NCBI GenBank assembly: GCA_022419385.1
Contig: JAJUBI010000008.1
Location: 496,001-560,000, forward strand
Direction of reading: 5' to 3'
Length of the DNA stretch: 64,000 nucleotides
Origin: Paraconiothyrium sp. Pb-2020
Taxonomy: Eukaryota; Ascomycota; Dothideomycetes; Pleosporales; Didymosphaeriaceae
The notes below the pieces were generated by a model that was given only the letters and a program-made list of their open reading frames with translations, was not told the DNA's origin and did not search any database. The first letter of the stretch is position 1, and each line of letters opens with the position of its first letter. A program made the position numbers and the translations under genes. Below, piece after piece: positions 44,306 to 54,980 of the stretch.

Positions 44306-47300
44306 CTACCCTTCAAGCTTCAACTTCTCAAACTGCTCAAGCGTCTTCTGCCAATTCGCCCCATCTACCTCCGCAGCCTTCAACTTCTCCCTCTCCGCCT
44401 CCTTCACCACATCATTCGCCTTCTCCTCCCAGTTATCCACGCCCATAATCTTCTTCTGCCGCTCGACCGTCTCGTTCGCCTTCTTCAGGCGCTCCTGCGC
44501 CTTGGCAATCTCCTTGTCGATCTCAATGCGGCCCTTGACGTCGAGGTAGACGGTGGCTGATGAGCCGACGGTGTACACGGCGCAGCCGGTGGGCGCGGCA
44601 TCGGAGGGAGAGAGAACGGAGATCTGGGAGACGGTCTTGCCTGTGAGAGACCGGAGCGAGGGGAGGGATGTGGGTAGAGCAAGGACGTCGTGCGTGGCGG
44701 AGTCAAGCGGCTGTACGAATGTTGAGCCTTCGGTCTTGATGCCGTATTCGCTGGTGAGGGAGCGGAGTCCTCCTGAGCATCCGACGAGGAGCTCGTATTC
44801 GCGGTCTGCAGCTTCATCCTCAAACTCTGGCACAAATTCGGGGTATGAGGCAACAGTGATGGAAGGCGTCTTGTCTCCTTCTCTTCGGGGTAGACGCTGC
44901 CATAATTCTTCAGTGAGGAAAGGCATATATGGGTGGATCAACAGTAGACCGCCCTCAATAGCCGTGTACAATGTCTGCTTCGCACTCTCCTTCTCCTCTT
45001 CGCTGCCCTCATCGAAGATAGCTTTGGAGTTCTCGATGTAGGTATCGCAGAGATGCTGGTAGAAGTACTTGTAGGCAACCTGTGTGGAGAGCGAAAATTC
45101 ACGCTTCTCGAGATGCTCGTTGATCTTCTTCGCGCTCGTAGAGAGTTTGTGAAGTATCCATCTCTCAGGCAGTGACTCCCTGCCACCCTTGACGACCTTG
45201 GAGCGGGGTTTGAAGTCCGGAAGTCTACCGAGAACGTATTTCGTAGCTTGATATCTTTGGCATGACGTCAGCAAGTTTTCCAACGTATATTTTAACAGTT
45301 TGTACATACATCTTGTTGCAGAAGCGTCTATATCCGTGGATGGTGTTGACATCGAAAGCGATGTCGCCACCGCCAGTCGTGTAGCCGATGAGCGACATTC
45401 GAAGGGCGTCAGCGCCGCATTCCGGAATGCCCTGCGGGAATGCAGTTTTTTGATACTTTTCGGCGGTCTTGAGCTCCTTGGGGTCTAGATTACCGAGACG
45501 AAGTTTTTCGTTCAATTCTTGAAGGGAGATGCCTTGCCTAGAAGCGCGGGTACGAAGTCAGTGTGTGTCAAGAAGGTGCGAATGGCATCTCGTGGCTACG
45601 CCTGAGACAAAGCCACATCGTAACTGGGAACACTCACATGATATCAATCGGATCGACCACGTTTCCAAGCGACTTGCTCTGTAATTATAGGTGAGCTATT
45701 GTGCTTGAGGATGAAGTGCTCATACTTACCATCTTTCTGCCCTCACTGTCACGAATGAGTGAATGACAATAAACCTCATTGAAAGGAATTTTGCCGGTAA
45801 GATGGAGAGAGACTGGCGATGTGTTAGCCTTGTAATAAAAGCCCAAGTCAGGGGCAACATGAAGGGGAGCTAGAGCTTACACATGATCATCCTTGCGACC
45901 CAGAAGAAAAGAATATCCCACCCAGTCTCCAAGAGCGATGTGGGGAACAAATTTCGCATATCCAGGGTATCGTTCGGCCATCCAAGGGTGCTGAAGGGCC
46001 AAAGCCCAGAAGAAAACCAAGTGTCTAGCACATCCTCATCGCGCTCCAGAGTAAATTTCTGACCAGCGAACTTCTTCTCAGCTTTTTGTCGGGCCTCCTC
46101 CTCGGTGCGTCCAGTCACCCACAGCTCGTTGTCAGTTGAGTCACCGTTTTTGCCTTCCAGACGAACGAAGTAAGCTGGAATCTGATGGCCCCACCAGAGC
46201 TGTCTCGACAAGCACCAATCATTGATGTTGTTCAGCCAGTGCTTGTAGATCTTCTCTGAGTTTGCGGGCCGGATCTTGATGTCTCCCCGCTCCACAGCCT
46301 CCACCGCAGGCTTAGCCAGGCCGTCCATCTTCATCCACCATTGAGGCTTCATCAGCGGCTCGATGACGTCCTTTGACTTGGAGCAGAGCGGAACCTTCAT
46401 GGGATTGTCCTCCTTCTTCACAAACAGACCCAGCTTTGTAAGCTCTTCAGTGACGGAATATCGCACATCGAAACGCTTCTGGCCCGCGAATGGACCCGCG
46501 TTTTGGTTCATCAATCCATCGTCCGTCAGGATGTTGATGAACTCGAGCTTGTGATCAGTACCCATTTTGAAATCGTTCGGATCGTGGGCGGGTGTGATCT
46601 TGACAGCTCCAGTACCGAAGTCCTTGTCCACATAGTCGTCTGCAAAAATGGGCAAGAGACGGTCAACAAAAGGATGCTTGGCGTGCTTTCCAACAAGGTG
46701 CTTGTAACGCTCGTCTTTGGGGTTCACGGCAATACCAGTGTCACCAAGCATCGTCTCCGGACGTGTCGTAGCAACCTCGATGAACTCGTCGGTCCCTTCG
46801 ATGGGATATTTGAAGTGAGTCAAAACACCAAACTCGACTTTCCTCTCGTAGCCAGGCACATCCAGCAGTGTCCGTCCGTTTAGCTCCTTATTATCTACTT
46901 CGAGATTGGACAAAGCAGTGTTGAGACGGGTACACCAATTTACCAAACGACCGGATCGATAGATGAGACCCTCCTCATGAAGGCGAACGAAGGTCTCCGT
47001 TACCGCAGCGGACAAGTTCTTGTCCATAGTGAAAGCCTCCCTCGTCCAGTCCATTGAACCGCCCATGCGCTTCAACACACCCGTTATCGACTGGTGGTAC
47101 TCCTCCTTCCACTCGTGAGTGCGCTCGAGGAAAGCAGGCCGTCCGAGATCGTGCCTCGTTTTCTTTTCGCGCCGCCATAGCATATTCTCAACGACGCTCT
47201 GTGTGGAGATACCGGCATGGTCGCAGCCGGGAATATACGCCGTGGTGTAGCCGCGCATACGGTGCCATCGGATGAGCAAGTCTTGGAGCGAAGTCGCGAG

Positions 47301-48123
47301 AGCGTGTCCGCAGTGGAGCTTGCCAGTGACGTTCGGAGGAGGAATCGGAATAATGAAAGTGCCCTTTGAATTGACCTTCCCGTCTACAACGCATTAGCAC
47401 ATCCACACCTCGCACACAGAAGCTGGTCCTACCATTGTAGCCCGGCGTAGTGTACTCTGGTTTAAAGAAGCCCTCCTTCTCCCACCAGTCATACCACGCG
47501 CTCTCGACAACCTTGGGAACATAGGCCGTCCGGTGTGGGTCTTCGAGGCTGCCGAGGATCTTCTTCTCGCCGGCGGGTGTCTGTTCGACGTATTCTGGAA
47601 GTTCAGCCTTGGCTTCCTTCTTCTTCTTTTCCTTAGGCGCAGCGCCTCCTCCAGCACCCTTGCTTGCAGCCTGTGCTTTCTTTGCCTGGAATTTGGCATC
47701 CTTCTCCGCCTTCTTCCTTTCCTTCTCCAATTCCTTCGCTGTCTTCACTTTTCCCTCAACATTTTTCTCGCCGCCTTGACTTGGTTCTGCCTGCCCTGGC
47801 GCCGATTGGCCTGTCCCGTCGGCATTGGCATGAGCTAGTATAGCATTCTTACTATCATCGCTCACAGGCGGCGGAGCGGTCGTGTTGGGCGTCGTCTTCT
47901 CCCCCGTAATGTTGTGTGAGGACGCGTTGAGCGCCATGGTGGGGGTGGTGTAATGCCTGCTCTGTGAAGCAGGCTGTATTCGAAAGGGAGAGTGCAATCG
48001 CTGCAATGAATGCAAGCGAGCTCTAAGCGTGCGCGACGAGGTAGAAAAGCGGGGAGCGTTCCCTCTGAGAAGTTGTCGGTTCACAGGACAGCGCGTGGTG
48101 GGGAGTAGACCAGCGCGGGGCAT
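44306..48123 (-). CDS. VAS1: Valyl-tRNA synthetase, cytosolic and mitochondrial forms
   Basis: Class I aminoacyl-tRNA synthetase. Six exons: 48123-47433, 47383-45881, 45812-45730, 45678-45638, 45537-45310 and 45254-44306, total 1164 residues, all phases consistent. The HIGH-type motif is PPPNVTGKLHCGHAL. The editing domain includes ATTRPETMLGDTGIAV. The KMSKS motif falls exactly on the exon 3/4 junction (RKM/SKSLGNVVDP). A C-terminal coiled coil ends the protein (IAKAQERLKKANETVERQ). Two in-frame starts are present. ATG 48123 adds 62 residues rich in Arg/Ser/Leu without acidic residues (MPRAGLLPTTRC... RHYTTPT), a mitochondrial targeting sequence. ATG 47937 (MALNASSHN) gives the cytosolic form. 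One VAS1 gene making both forms through two starts is established in yeast. Confidence 0.96.
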
Positions 48124-48861
48124 GACATATATGCAGCTCGAAAAGTGTGTGAGTCGGACCTGCAGGAGCGCTCCACTCCGACTCACTGATAGACCAACGA
48201 ATCAAAACGGGTTTCCCATCGCGCACACGTGACTCATACCCCGCAACACCGAAACCAGCAAGTACGACTCAAGCATCGTAACCAAATTGTACATTGAATC
48301 AGAACACGTGTAGTGTCGCAAGTATATGTACTGTGCATTGTGCGCAATCAATCTGCGAGGAGAGAAGAACTCTTGCCAGCTTTTGTAAAGCACCTTGTGT
48401 GCTGGATAAGATTGTTACATCTACAACGAGACGATCATCGGCCTCGTAGTATCCTTGACCATCCCGTCGCTTGGATCAGGCAGAACTATGGGGTTTTTAA
48501 CAATGACTCCCATGAAGACTCATACATGTCAAAATCTTCACCAGTCAGTCACAAATGATTGTCCGGCCATTCAAGGTCACCAAAATCGCATGGACTGCTT
48601 TCAATTCGAGATCTGCAGAGCTGCTAAGGTACTCGACGCCTCAAAAATGCAACATAGCCATACCTTCCTTCCAATAGAATTCCCTCCCATTCCATTCCCA
48701 ACGCACGTACATGATGCTGTGAGGTGAGAAATGTGGATTGCCAAAGCCTGATAACGTTGGAGATGGTTTTGCTATGGGCACGAGTAGCCGTGCCAACTCT
48801 ATCGATGGACCCCGTCTGCATAACTCGTGATATTACTAAACTACCGAGAAATGGGTATCTT
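48124..48861. other. Intergenic region between VAS1 and CK2 alpha
   Basis: Holds the VAS1 promoter/leader and the CK2 alpha 3' UTR. No other feature seen. Confidence 0.45.
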
Positions 48862-50087
48862 TCATGAATGTGACGAGCTCGCGCTGTGATTCTGCGCTGC
48901 GGCATTCCGGACGGGCGCAAAGTAGGCGTGAGCCATTGCCTCTTTAGCGGTAAGCCGTTCCTGCAGTTGTTAGCCTGTATCCAGTAACGGTTTGATTGCG
49001 TTGCATACCTGATGATCGTATCGCAAGAGCTTGTCAAGGAAGTCAATGGCATCGTTGCTGACGAACCGTTGGTTATCGGCATTGATGAACGAGTGCCACG
49101 GCTTCTTCGGATACCGCGATAGGATATCGTCGTATTGTGCATCTAGCTCAATATCGTACTTGTCAAGATAGTCGAACAAATCTTCGGTTCCTAAGACCTT
49201 GGCGATCTTGACAAGCTGGTCAGAATTGCTGTTTCCGTGGAAAAATGGCTCGCGCCGGAAGATCATGGACGCGAACATGGCACCCAGCGACCACATGTCC
49301 AATGAATAGTCGTACTCCTGGTAGTCGACGAGCAGCTCGGGCCCTTTGAAGTAGCGCGAGGCAACGCGAACGTTATATTCGGTGCCGGCGTGATAGAACT
49401 CAGCAAGACCCCAGTCGATCAATCGGAGCTGTCAAAGTCAGTTATTATTCACTTAAGCATGGATATGGGGTGCCCACCTTCCGCTTTTCGTGGTCGATCA
49501 TAACGTTGTGCGGCTTCACGTCGCGATGCATGATGCCCTTGCTGTGGCAGAAATCGAGCGCCTTGAGCAGCTCGAAGATGTAGAAACGCACATCGTAGTC
49601 GGTAAATTTGGGGTATAGGCTGCGGAAGTCGGTGTTGTTAACGTATTCGAATATCAACGAAGGGGTCTTGCTCTGCAAGGACATGCCATTAGCACAAAGC
49701 CACCATGCGGGAACAGGCAAGATGGAGTACCCAATCGCCAACCCAGTCGGAGCCGTCACTAACCTGGTTGTCGCGCACCACGTCCAGCAGCGACACGATG
49801 TTGGGCCCGCCCGAGAGGTTCTGGAGGATTTTGATCTCGCGTTTTATCTTCTTCTTCTTAACAGGTTTGAGCACTTTGATAACGCATTTCTGGTAATTGA
49901 CGATGTTGATCCCCTCGAAGACCTCCGAGTACTTGCCGCGGCCGATCTTGCGCACGACCTCGTAGTTCTCGAGCACGCCCCACGAGATGTTGACGCTGTC
50001 GTAGTCCCAGTAGGCGCGGGGCATGTTGGCATTGACGTCGGCGTACACGCGGGCGACCGAGGTCCCGCCGCCACTGTTGAGCGCCAT
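48862..50087 (-). CDS. CKA1: Casein kinase 2 catalytic (alpha) subunit
   Basis: Constitutive Ser/Thr kinase for acidic targets. Four exons: 50087-49764, 49672-49478, 49428-49009 and 48960-48862, giving 345 residues, the normal CK2 alpha size. Kinase landmarks: glycine loop IGRGKYSEVFEG, the invariant Lys in CVIKVLKPVKKKKIKREIKIL (including the basic cluster that reads acidic substrates), catalytic loop HRDVKPHNVMI, the CK2-specific DWG in place of DFG (IDWGLAEFY), and ASRYFKGPELL. The C-terminal lobe extends to ERLTAKEAMAHAYFAPV with a short Ser/His tail. Start at MALNSGGGTSVARVYADVN. The frame stays open upstream for ~100 codons but without an ATG, so I treat that as leader. It is divergent from RPP1. 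Confidence 0.96.
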
Positions 50088-50551
50088 TTTCGACTTCCTA
50101 TGTGAGTCCCCAAGTTGCTGCGATGCTACAGCGGGGTTGCTCTGGTTCGCAGCGAGGGTTGAGGTGGTGGGTGGAGGGTGTTGCGGGGTGGTGGAGCGGA
50201 GGTGTGCGGCGAGGAAGCAAACCAAGGCAAAGCTTGCAAGCCCGAAGAGGCTGAGCGCAGCTGCCTTTGGGCGAGAAACACCTGCGAGAGCTCTCGCGCG
50301 GCGGTTTCGAGCGGGGGAAGTTGCGCGTGGTGGAGGCGATTTTGATGTCGGAGGGGCCGGATTAGCTCCAGCGTGCGGGCCGTGGTGGTGCACAGTCGCT
50401 GCGATTGTGTGAGATCAGCGCCTCACGTGACCTCGAACAAGCTTTGAAGAGCTCGCATTGGCGAGCTGGGGCGCGCCAAAACAACCAAACATTGGAGGAC
50501 TCACTTGCGGCTCTTTTGCGCAACACTGCGCCCGCCTGGTCCACAGTCACC
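50088..50551. promoter_or_regulatory. Shared divergent promoter, CK2 alpha / RNase P Rpp1
   Basis: A 464-bp interval between two outward-facing starts. It also holds the CK2 alpha 5' leader, which probably contains an intron ending at the CACATAG just before 50087. No TATA box is evident. Confidence 0.5.
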
Positions 50552-51602
50552 ATGTTCCACGATCTCAGCGTCCCGTGGGGAAGTGCGAAGGAGCTGCAGC
50601 GCACGATTGCGTTTCTGGATGAATGTGGGTGGCGCCTTGAAGCCTTATGTGCTGGTGCAAAGCCGTGTTGTAGAGGTAAACTGACTAAAAGTAGTAGGAT
50701 ACGACGTCGTTGCTCTTACCCATTCCTACGGGGGGCGGCTGCCTCCAGACCTGGTGAGTGAATCCAACGCTTTAAAAAAACACTTCTGCTCGCATCAACA
50801 AAACTGACATCCACAGACATGTCCGGTTCCAACCCCACTTCCGTTCCCAAAACCATCACGGCTGCGTATACTACGTCGCTGCAACATCTTCCTCACAGAC
50901 GCAGCTTCAAACTTCCGGATTCCGCAGCTCCAACAGCAATATGACCTAATCGCTGCACGGCCCACTGATGAAAAGACGCTTCAGCAAGCATGTCAGAGTC
51001 TAGATGTGGACATCATCTCCCTTGATTTGAGCCAAAGGTTCGAAAAGCACTTCAAATTTCCCATGCTTGGCACCGCCGTGTCACGAGGGATCAAGATTGA
51101 ACTCTGCTATGGCCAAGCCACCCTCGCCAATGATTCGACCGCGAAGAGGAATGTCATCAGTAATGCTACGCAACTTATCCGTGTAACGAGAGGACGTGGC
51201 TTGATCATCAGCTCGGAAGCGAAGAGTGTGTTGGGACTGAGAGCGCCTAGCGATGTCATGAATCTGGCTTCGGTCTGGGGCCTGGGCTCGGGGAGGGGAA
51301 AAGATGCGCTCACCAAAGAGGCTCGTAGCGTCGTAGAGTTCGCGCGGCTCAAACGTCAAAGCTACAAAGGTATCGTGGATATAGTCTACGGAGGCGAGAA
51401 GCCACCTGCGGAAGAGAAGGTTGCGGAGGGCAAGACACAGAAAGGTCAGAAGAAGGATCAGAAGCGCAAGGCACAGGACAGTGTAGAGAGTACATCAGCG
51501 CAATCCGGAGAGGAAAAGATAATATCCAAGCGGCAGATGAAGAAGAACAAGAAGGCCAAACTGGATGCTGAGATGCAGAGCGGCACTCCATCGTCGGCTT
51601 GA
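50552..51602 (+). CDS. RPP1: RNase P/MRP protein subunit Rpp1 (p30 family)
   Basis: Protein subunit of nuclear RNase P and RNase MRP (tRNA 5' processing, rRNA processing). Three exons: 50552-50624, 50695-50753 and 50817-51602, giving 305 residues. The first two short exons rebuild the p30 N-terminus MFHDLSVPWG...ELQRTIAFLDELGYDVVALTHS. The TIM-barrel body follows with DLIAARPTDEKTLQQAC, DIISLDLSQRF, VSRGIKIELCYGQ, NVISNATQLIRVTRGRGLIIS and FARLKRQSYKGIVDIVYGGEKP. The tail (~60 residues) is Lys/Glu-rich with KKNKKAKLD, a likely nuclear or nucleolar signal. All expected blocks are intact. Confidence 0.94.
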
Positions 51603-52247
51603 AACACGAAACGAACTATCTTTCTCAACACTATTGGCATATTCGATCACTGCTGCCTGGTCCGTTTCCGTGCTGCTGGGACAAATTAGGACGTCTGGTT
51701 CGCAATCGTGAAATTCAATTCAGGTCTACGACCAATCTGCTGGTCGATTCGCATATGATCTGTAACTACAAGAACGGCTGGTCCCCCTTCAGCGTTTGAG
51801 TGTTTTTCTTCAACATATATGTGATGTCGCAAACAGCTACACATCCCGACCTCTCAGCGATCGTCCCAAGCTAAAGCGTTCTGAGGTTAGTGATGTAAGA
51901 TGCCGTGGACGCTTGTCGTTTAGCTGCGTCTCGCACGGTGCTTAAGCTGAGGCACCAGCAGAACGGGCGTCAGACGTTTGGCTCGACCACACGTATATAG
52001 CTGGAGCCATGTCATCATTTAACCACTGTTCAATTGTTATTTCAAGACCTCACTGTTTCCAAGGTGCTTTTGGTTGGTTGTAGAACCGTGATTGACGAAT
52101 TGTTAACATCCCCACCACACCCCCACCGGACCGCAGTAGGTAATTTACATTAGCACAGTGCTCTACTTTGAAGCCTACAGCACTGCATTACTCTAGGGTC
52201 TTGAACACAGTACACATCCATAATCCTCCCAAACTCGTCCTGCCACG
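51603..52247. other. Intergenic region upstream of the beta-lactamase-like gene
   Basis: No gene. A TATA-like CGTATATAGC lies at ~51991, about 250 bp upstream of the ATG at 52248. It could serve that gene, though the distance is long. Confidence 0.4.
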
Positions 52248-53604
52248 ATGGCGCCCGCTCTCAACCCCTCAACAGCGACATCGCTACACGGATACATCGA
52301 CGCCGCGCCGCAACCACAGGCCCAAACCCAACGCTACCCGGAGCCATCGTCCAAATACTCGACGCACAGGGAACCTCCCTCTTCGAGCACACCTCTCACA
52401 CCCACACCCTCAAAACCCTCCTCTCAATCCACTCCTGCAGCAAACTCATCGGTGCAATCGCCTTCATGCAGCTCGTCGATCGCGGCCTCATTAGTTTAGA
52501 CGACGAGAAGGCAATCGAGAACTGGCTCCCAGAACTCACCTCCAAAAGGATCCTCATCGGCTCGATGGACGGCGAAGACTTGAAGAAAGAGTACCTCTTC
52601 GAAGACCTCATACACGACATAACACCGCGGATGCTCCTCGATCACACCAATGGCACAGGAAACACCTTCTTCAATACCAATCTGAGAGATTTCCTAAGCG
52701 AAAGCGTAGCTGCTGAGCACGAAGGGAGCGAGTACTGGGAGACCCTGTTGAAGAGCCCACTGCTTTGGCAGCCTGGCACGAAGACGAATTATGGACAAGG
52801 CCTTGATTGGCTTTCTGTTCTTATTGAACGCGTGACAAATAAGTCCTTGGAAGACGTGCTGCGCGAGAACATTTTCAACCCGCTGGGCATTGGGCACTCA
52901 GGTTTTAGAGGTGAGTGGGGCGGTAGCGTGGTGGCCAGTGACCCGGGTGTGGACTTCTGGCCTGCGAGTCTGAGGCTGGACACAGGGGATTTCATGAGTA
53001 TACCGGGGTTCGCGGAGAAGAAGGTCGAGAGGGAAGATGCGTGGCCCGAGGGGAAGAGGCATGTGCAGAGCGTGGGGACAGGGTTGGTGAGCAGTGTGGC
53101 GGATTTGGCGAGGATTTACAGTGTTCTGCTGCCGCAGAATGAGGGCGTGGTGAGTACCCTTGGATGGAGTTCTGTACAGCGGACTTGGGGCTAATCGCGA
53201 TGAAGGAGCCTGTAACCGGCAAGCGACTCCTATCTGCCGCAAGTGTAGCAGAGTTCTCGAAGGTGCTACATCCCGAGAAGATCCGGCATGACTCCCGCAA
53301 TATGCCAACTGCAAACCCAGTCTTCCTTCCTTACGAAAACCAGGCCAAGCATGTGGATCCGACAGGATGTTTTGGCCTGGGAAGCGCGATACAAGGAGAG
53401 GATAGAGTACTGCAAGACGGAAGAAGAGGACGAAGTAAGGGAACGGTGTATTGGTATGGAGCAGCCAATATTGCTTACTGGATTGACGGTGAGAAGGGCA
53501 TTGTTGTGGTTGCGGCGGGTAACTTCTTCCCATTCATGGATGGAAAGTGGGTGGAGTTTGTTGCGGGACTGGAAGGATTGATATACGAGGTTCTGGAGGG
53601 ATGA
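52248..53604 (+). CDS. Class-C beta-lactamase-like serine hydrolase, with a frameshift near the N-terminus
   Basis: Member of the beta-lactamase/DD-peptidase-fold family used in fungi as esterases or secondary-metabolism hydrolases. Visible landmarks: SxxK as SCSK in SIHSCSKLIGAIAFMQLVDRG; YxN region TKTNYGQGLDWLSVLIERV; a C-terminal KTG-equivalent block in VYWYGAANIAYWIDGEKGIVVV. An intron at 53152-53206 joins NEGV to EPVTGKRLL. The start MAPALNPSTATSLHGYIDAA (ATG 52248) is one frame off from the next block, PTLPGAIVQILDAQG, which leads to the SxxK. One base appears to be missing in the GCGCCGC stretch near 52310. No ATG opens the downstream frame by itself. No signal peptide is seen. The gene is either a recent pseudogene or carries an assembly indel. 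Confidence 0.8.
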
Positions 53605-53702
53605 AGTGGGACACATTGCGAGCGATAAGGCCCAACGGCAGTTGTCGTGAGCGTGAGAAGTGTCTTTGAAAACGGTGCAAACTTTGATTGATAATTAGCT
53701 CA

Positions 53703-54218
53703 TCATAGAATATTGTTCAGCTTGACATTAGAAAGGTCTGAGATCAGGAATAGGTTATAGTTTGAGTTCCGCAGCGGCACATCTTCCTCCCACGTCACCT
53801 GGTGACTCCCACACTTATCGTCCGGTATTTCCGTGCCATCGTCGTGTGTCATGTTTACCCGCAGCCTTCTCCGCATCCTTGAATCACAATACTTCTCCAA
53901 TAATCTCCTATACTCCCCCATCGGACCAGAAGGGGTGCTCAAGCTCTCCTCGCTTGTCATCGGCGCCTCGCGTTGCACCTTATTGGCCCAGATACCCAGC
54001 ATCCATCCCAGCTCCTTCCAGGCGGCATTGATCCCATTGCATAGAACCTTCATCGTCAGATGCCAGCCAAGACGGTCTCCGTAATCTTTCTTCAAGGAAT
54101 ACTTTTCGCAATAGCCGATTTCAGCGTCGAGATCGTAGGTCGTGTCGCTCCCCCAGATGATGTTGCAATTGTTTTGGATGCGTTCGCTGCGGAGGGTGGC
54201 TTCACATCCATTAGGCAT
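53703..54218 (-). CDS. Hypothetical protein, family not recognised
   Basis: Minimum model of 171 residues from ATG 54218 (MPNGCEATLRSERIQNN). The frame continues open upstream and reads like protein (NILVDSTSYLLPLEI) back to a possible 3' splice site ATACCAG near 54281, so an upstream exon probably exists but was not found. The sequence looks coding: balanced composition, several Trp/Tyr/Cys residues (DAEIGYCEKYSLKKDYGDRL, KELGWMLGIWANKV) and a basic RMRRRLRV patch. It ends only ~100 bp from the beta-lactamase-like gene, tail to tail. No known domain could be assigned. Confidence 0.5.
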   Translation of the reverse strand: MPNGCEATLRSERIQNNCNIIWGSDTTYDLDAEIGYCEKYSLKKDYGDRLGWHLTMKVLCNGINAAWKELGWMLGIWANKVQREAPMTSEESLSTPSGPMGEYRRLLEKYCDSRMRRRLRVNMTHDDGTEIPDDKCGSHQVTWEEDVPLRNSNYNLFLISDLSNVKLNNIL

Positions 54219-54980
54219 TATCTCAAGTGGGAGAAGGTAGCTCGTACTGTCGACCAGAATGTTTAGAGCGACGCAGTGAGCTGGTATATGGTGCAAAAGT
54301 GTAAGTTCTAATTGCAGAACGGAAGAAATACTTGACACCAGGGCTCTTATGCTTTACTTCATGAGGAAAAACCAGCGTCATTCTGGTGCGGATTGCTCAA
54401 TTGCTCTCACTCTTGCTGCAACTTCAGAATAAAGCGCCAAAGTAACTTCAGCGTCTGATTTATGTTCACCCTTTTTTTTTTCTAGTTGCCCAAAGAGGAC
54501 TTGCTCTCATGTCCAGATCATAAACCTCATAAGACTGGTAGTGCGAGATTAGTTGACATCACTGCAGTCTTTCCTGCCCTTAGTTTAATCCAACCGAAAC
54601 GGTGTTACCCATGACAAATATCGGTTGAGCAGTTCCAAATCTGGACTTGAGAACGTAACAGAAGTTAAGACACATGCAATTTTGGGTTAGTCTTGTACGT
54701 GCTAGAAGGCGACGATTGTTGGGTGGCCGTTGTTTACCGGTTGCTCCTGGCAACGCGCTTCGCTGGCGCTGGATCCTGCATACGCGAACACCAAGTCTCA
54801 CTCCAACCCACCCACCACCGCCGCATCCCTACAAAGAACAGCCGCCGGATCCCACCGCGCCTTATGTATGGAAAACTAACACCACAGCCGACATTCGCTA
54901 TTTCGAGTCGAATCACGCGTGCGCACAGCTCCAGGTAGCCTTGAGCCCACTCTTCCACGCGACGCGCCGCCTCCTTCACC
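54219..54980. other. Intergenic region upstream of MPS1
   Basis: May hide the first exon of the minus-strand gene at 53703-54218. Contains a T-run at ~54470-54481. The C/A-rich part at 54790-54980 is probably the MPS1 promoter and leader. Confidence 0.4.

Noticed and set aside
50088..50393. In-frame ~100-codon leader before CK2 alpha encoding a Pro-rich stretch and a possible membrane helix
   Set aside because: It has no ATG (the frame only offers GTG) and the canonical CK2 alpha start is at 50087. Most likely this is 5' UTR with an intron.
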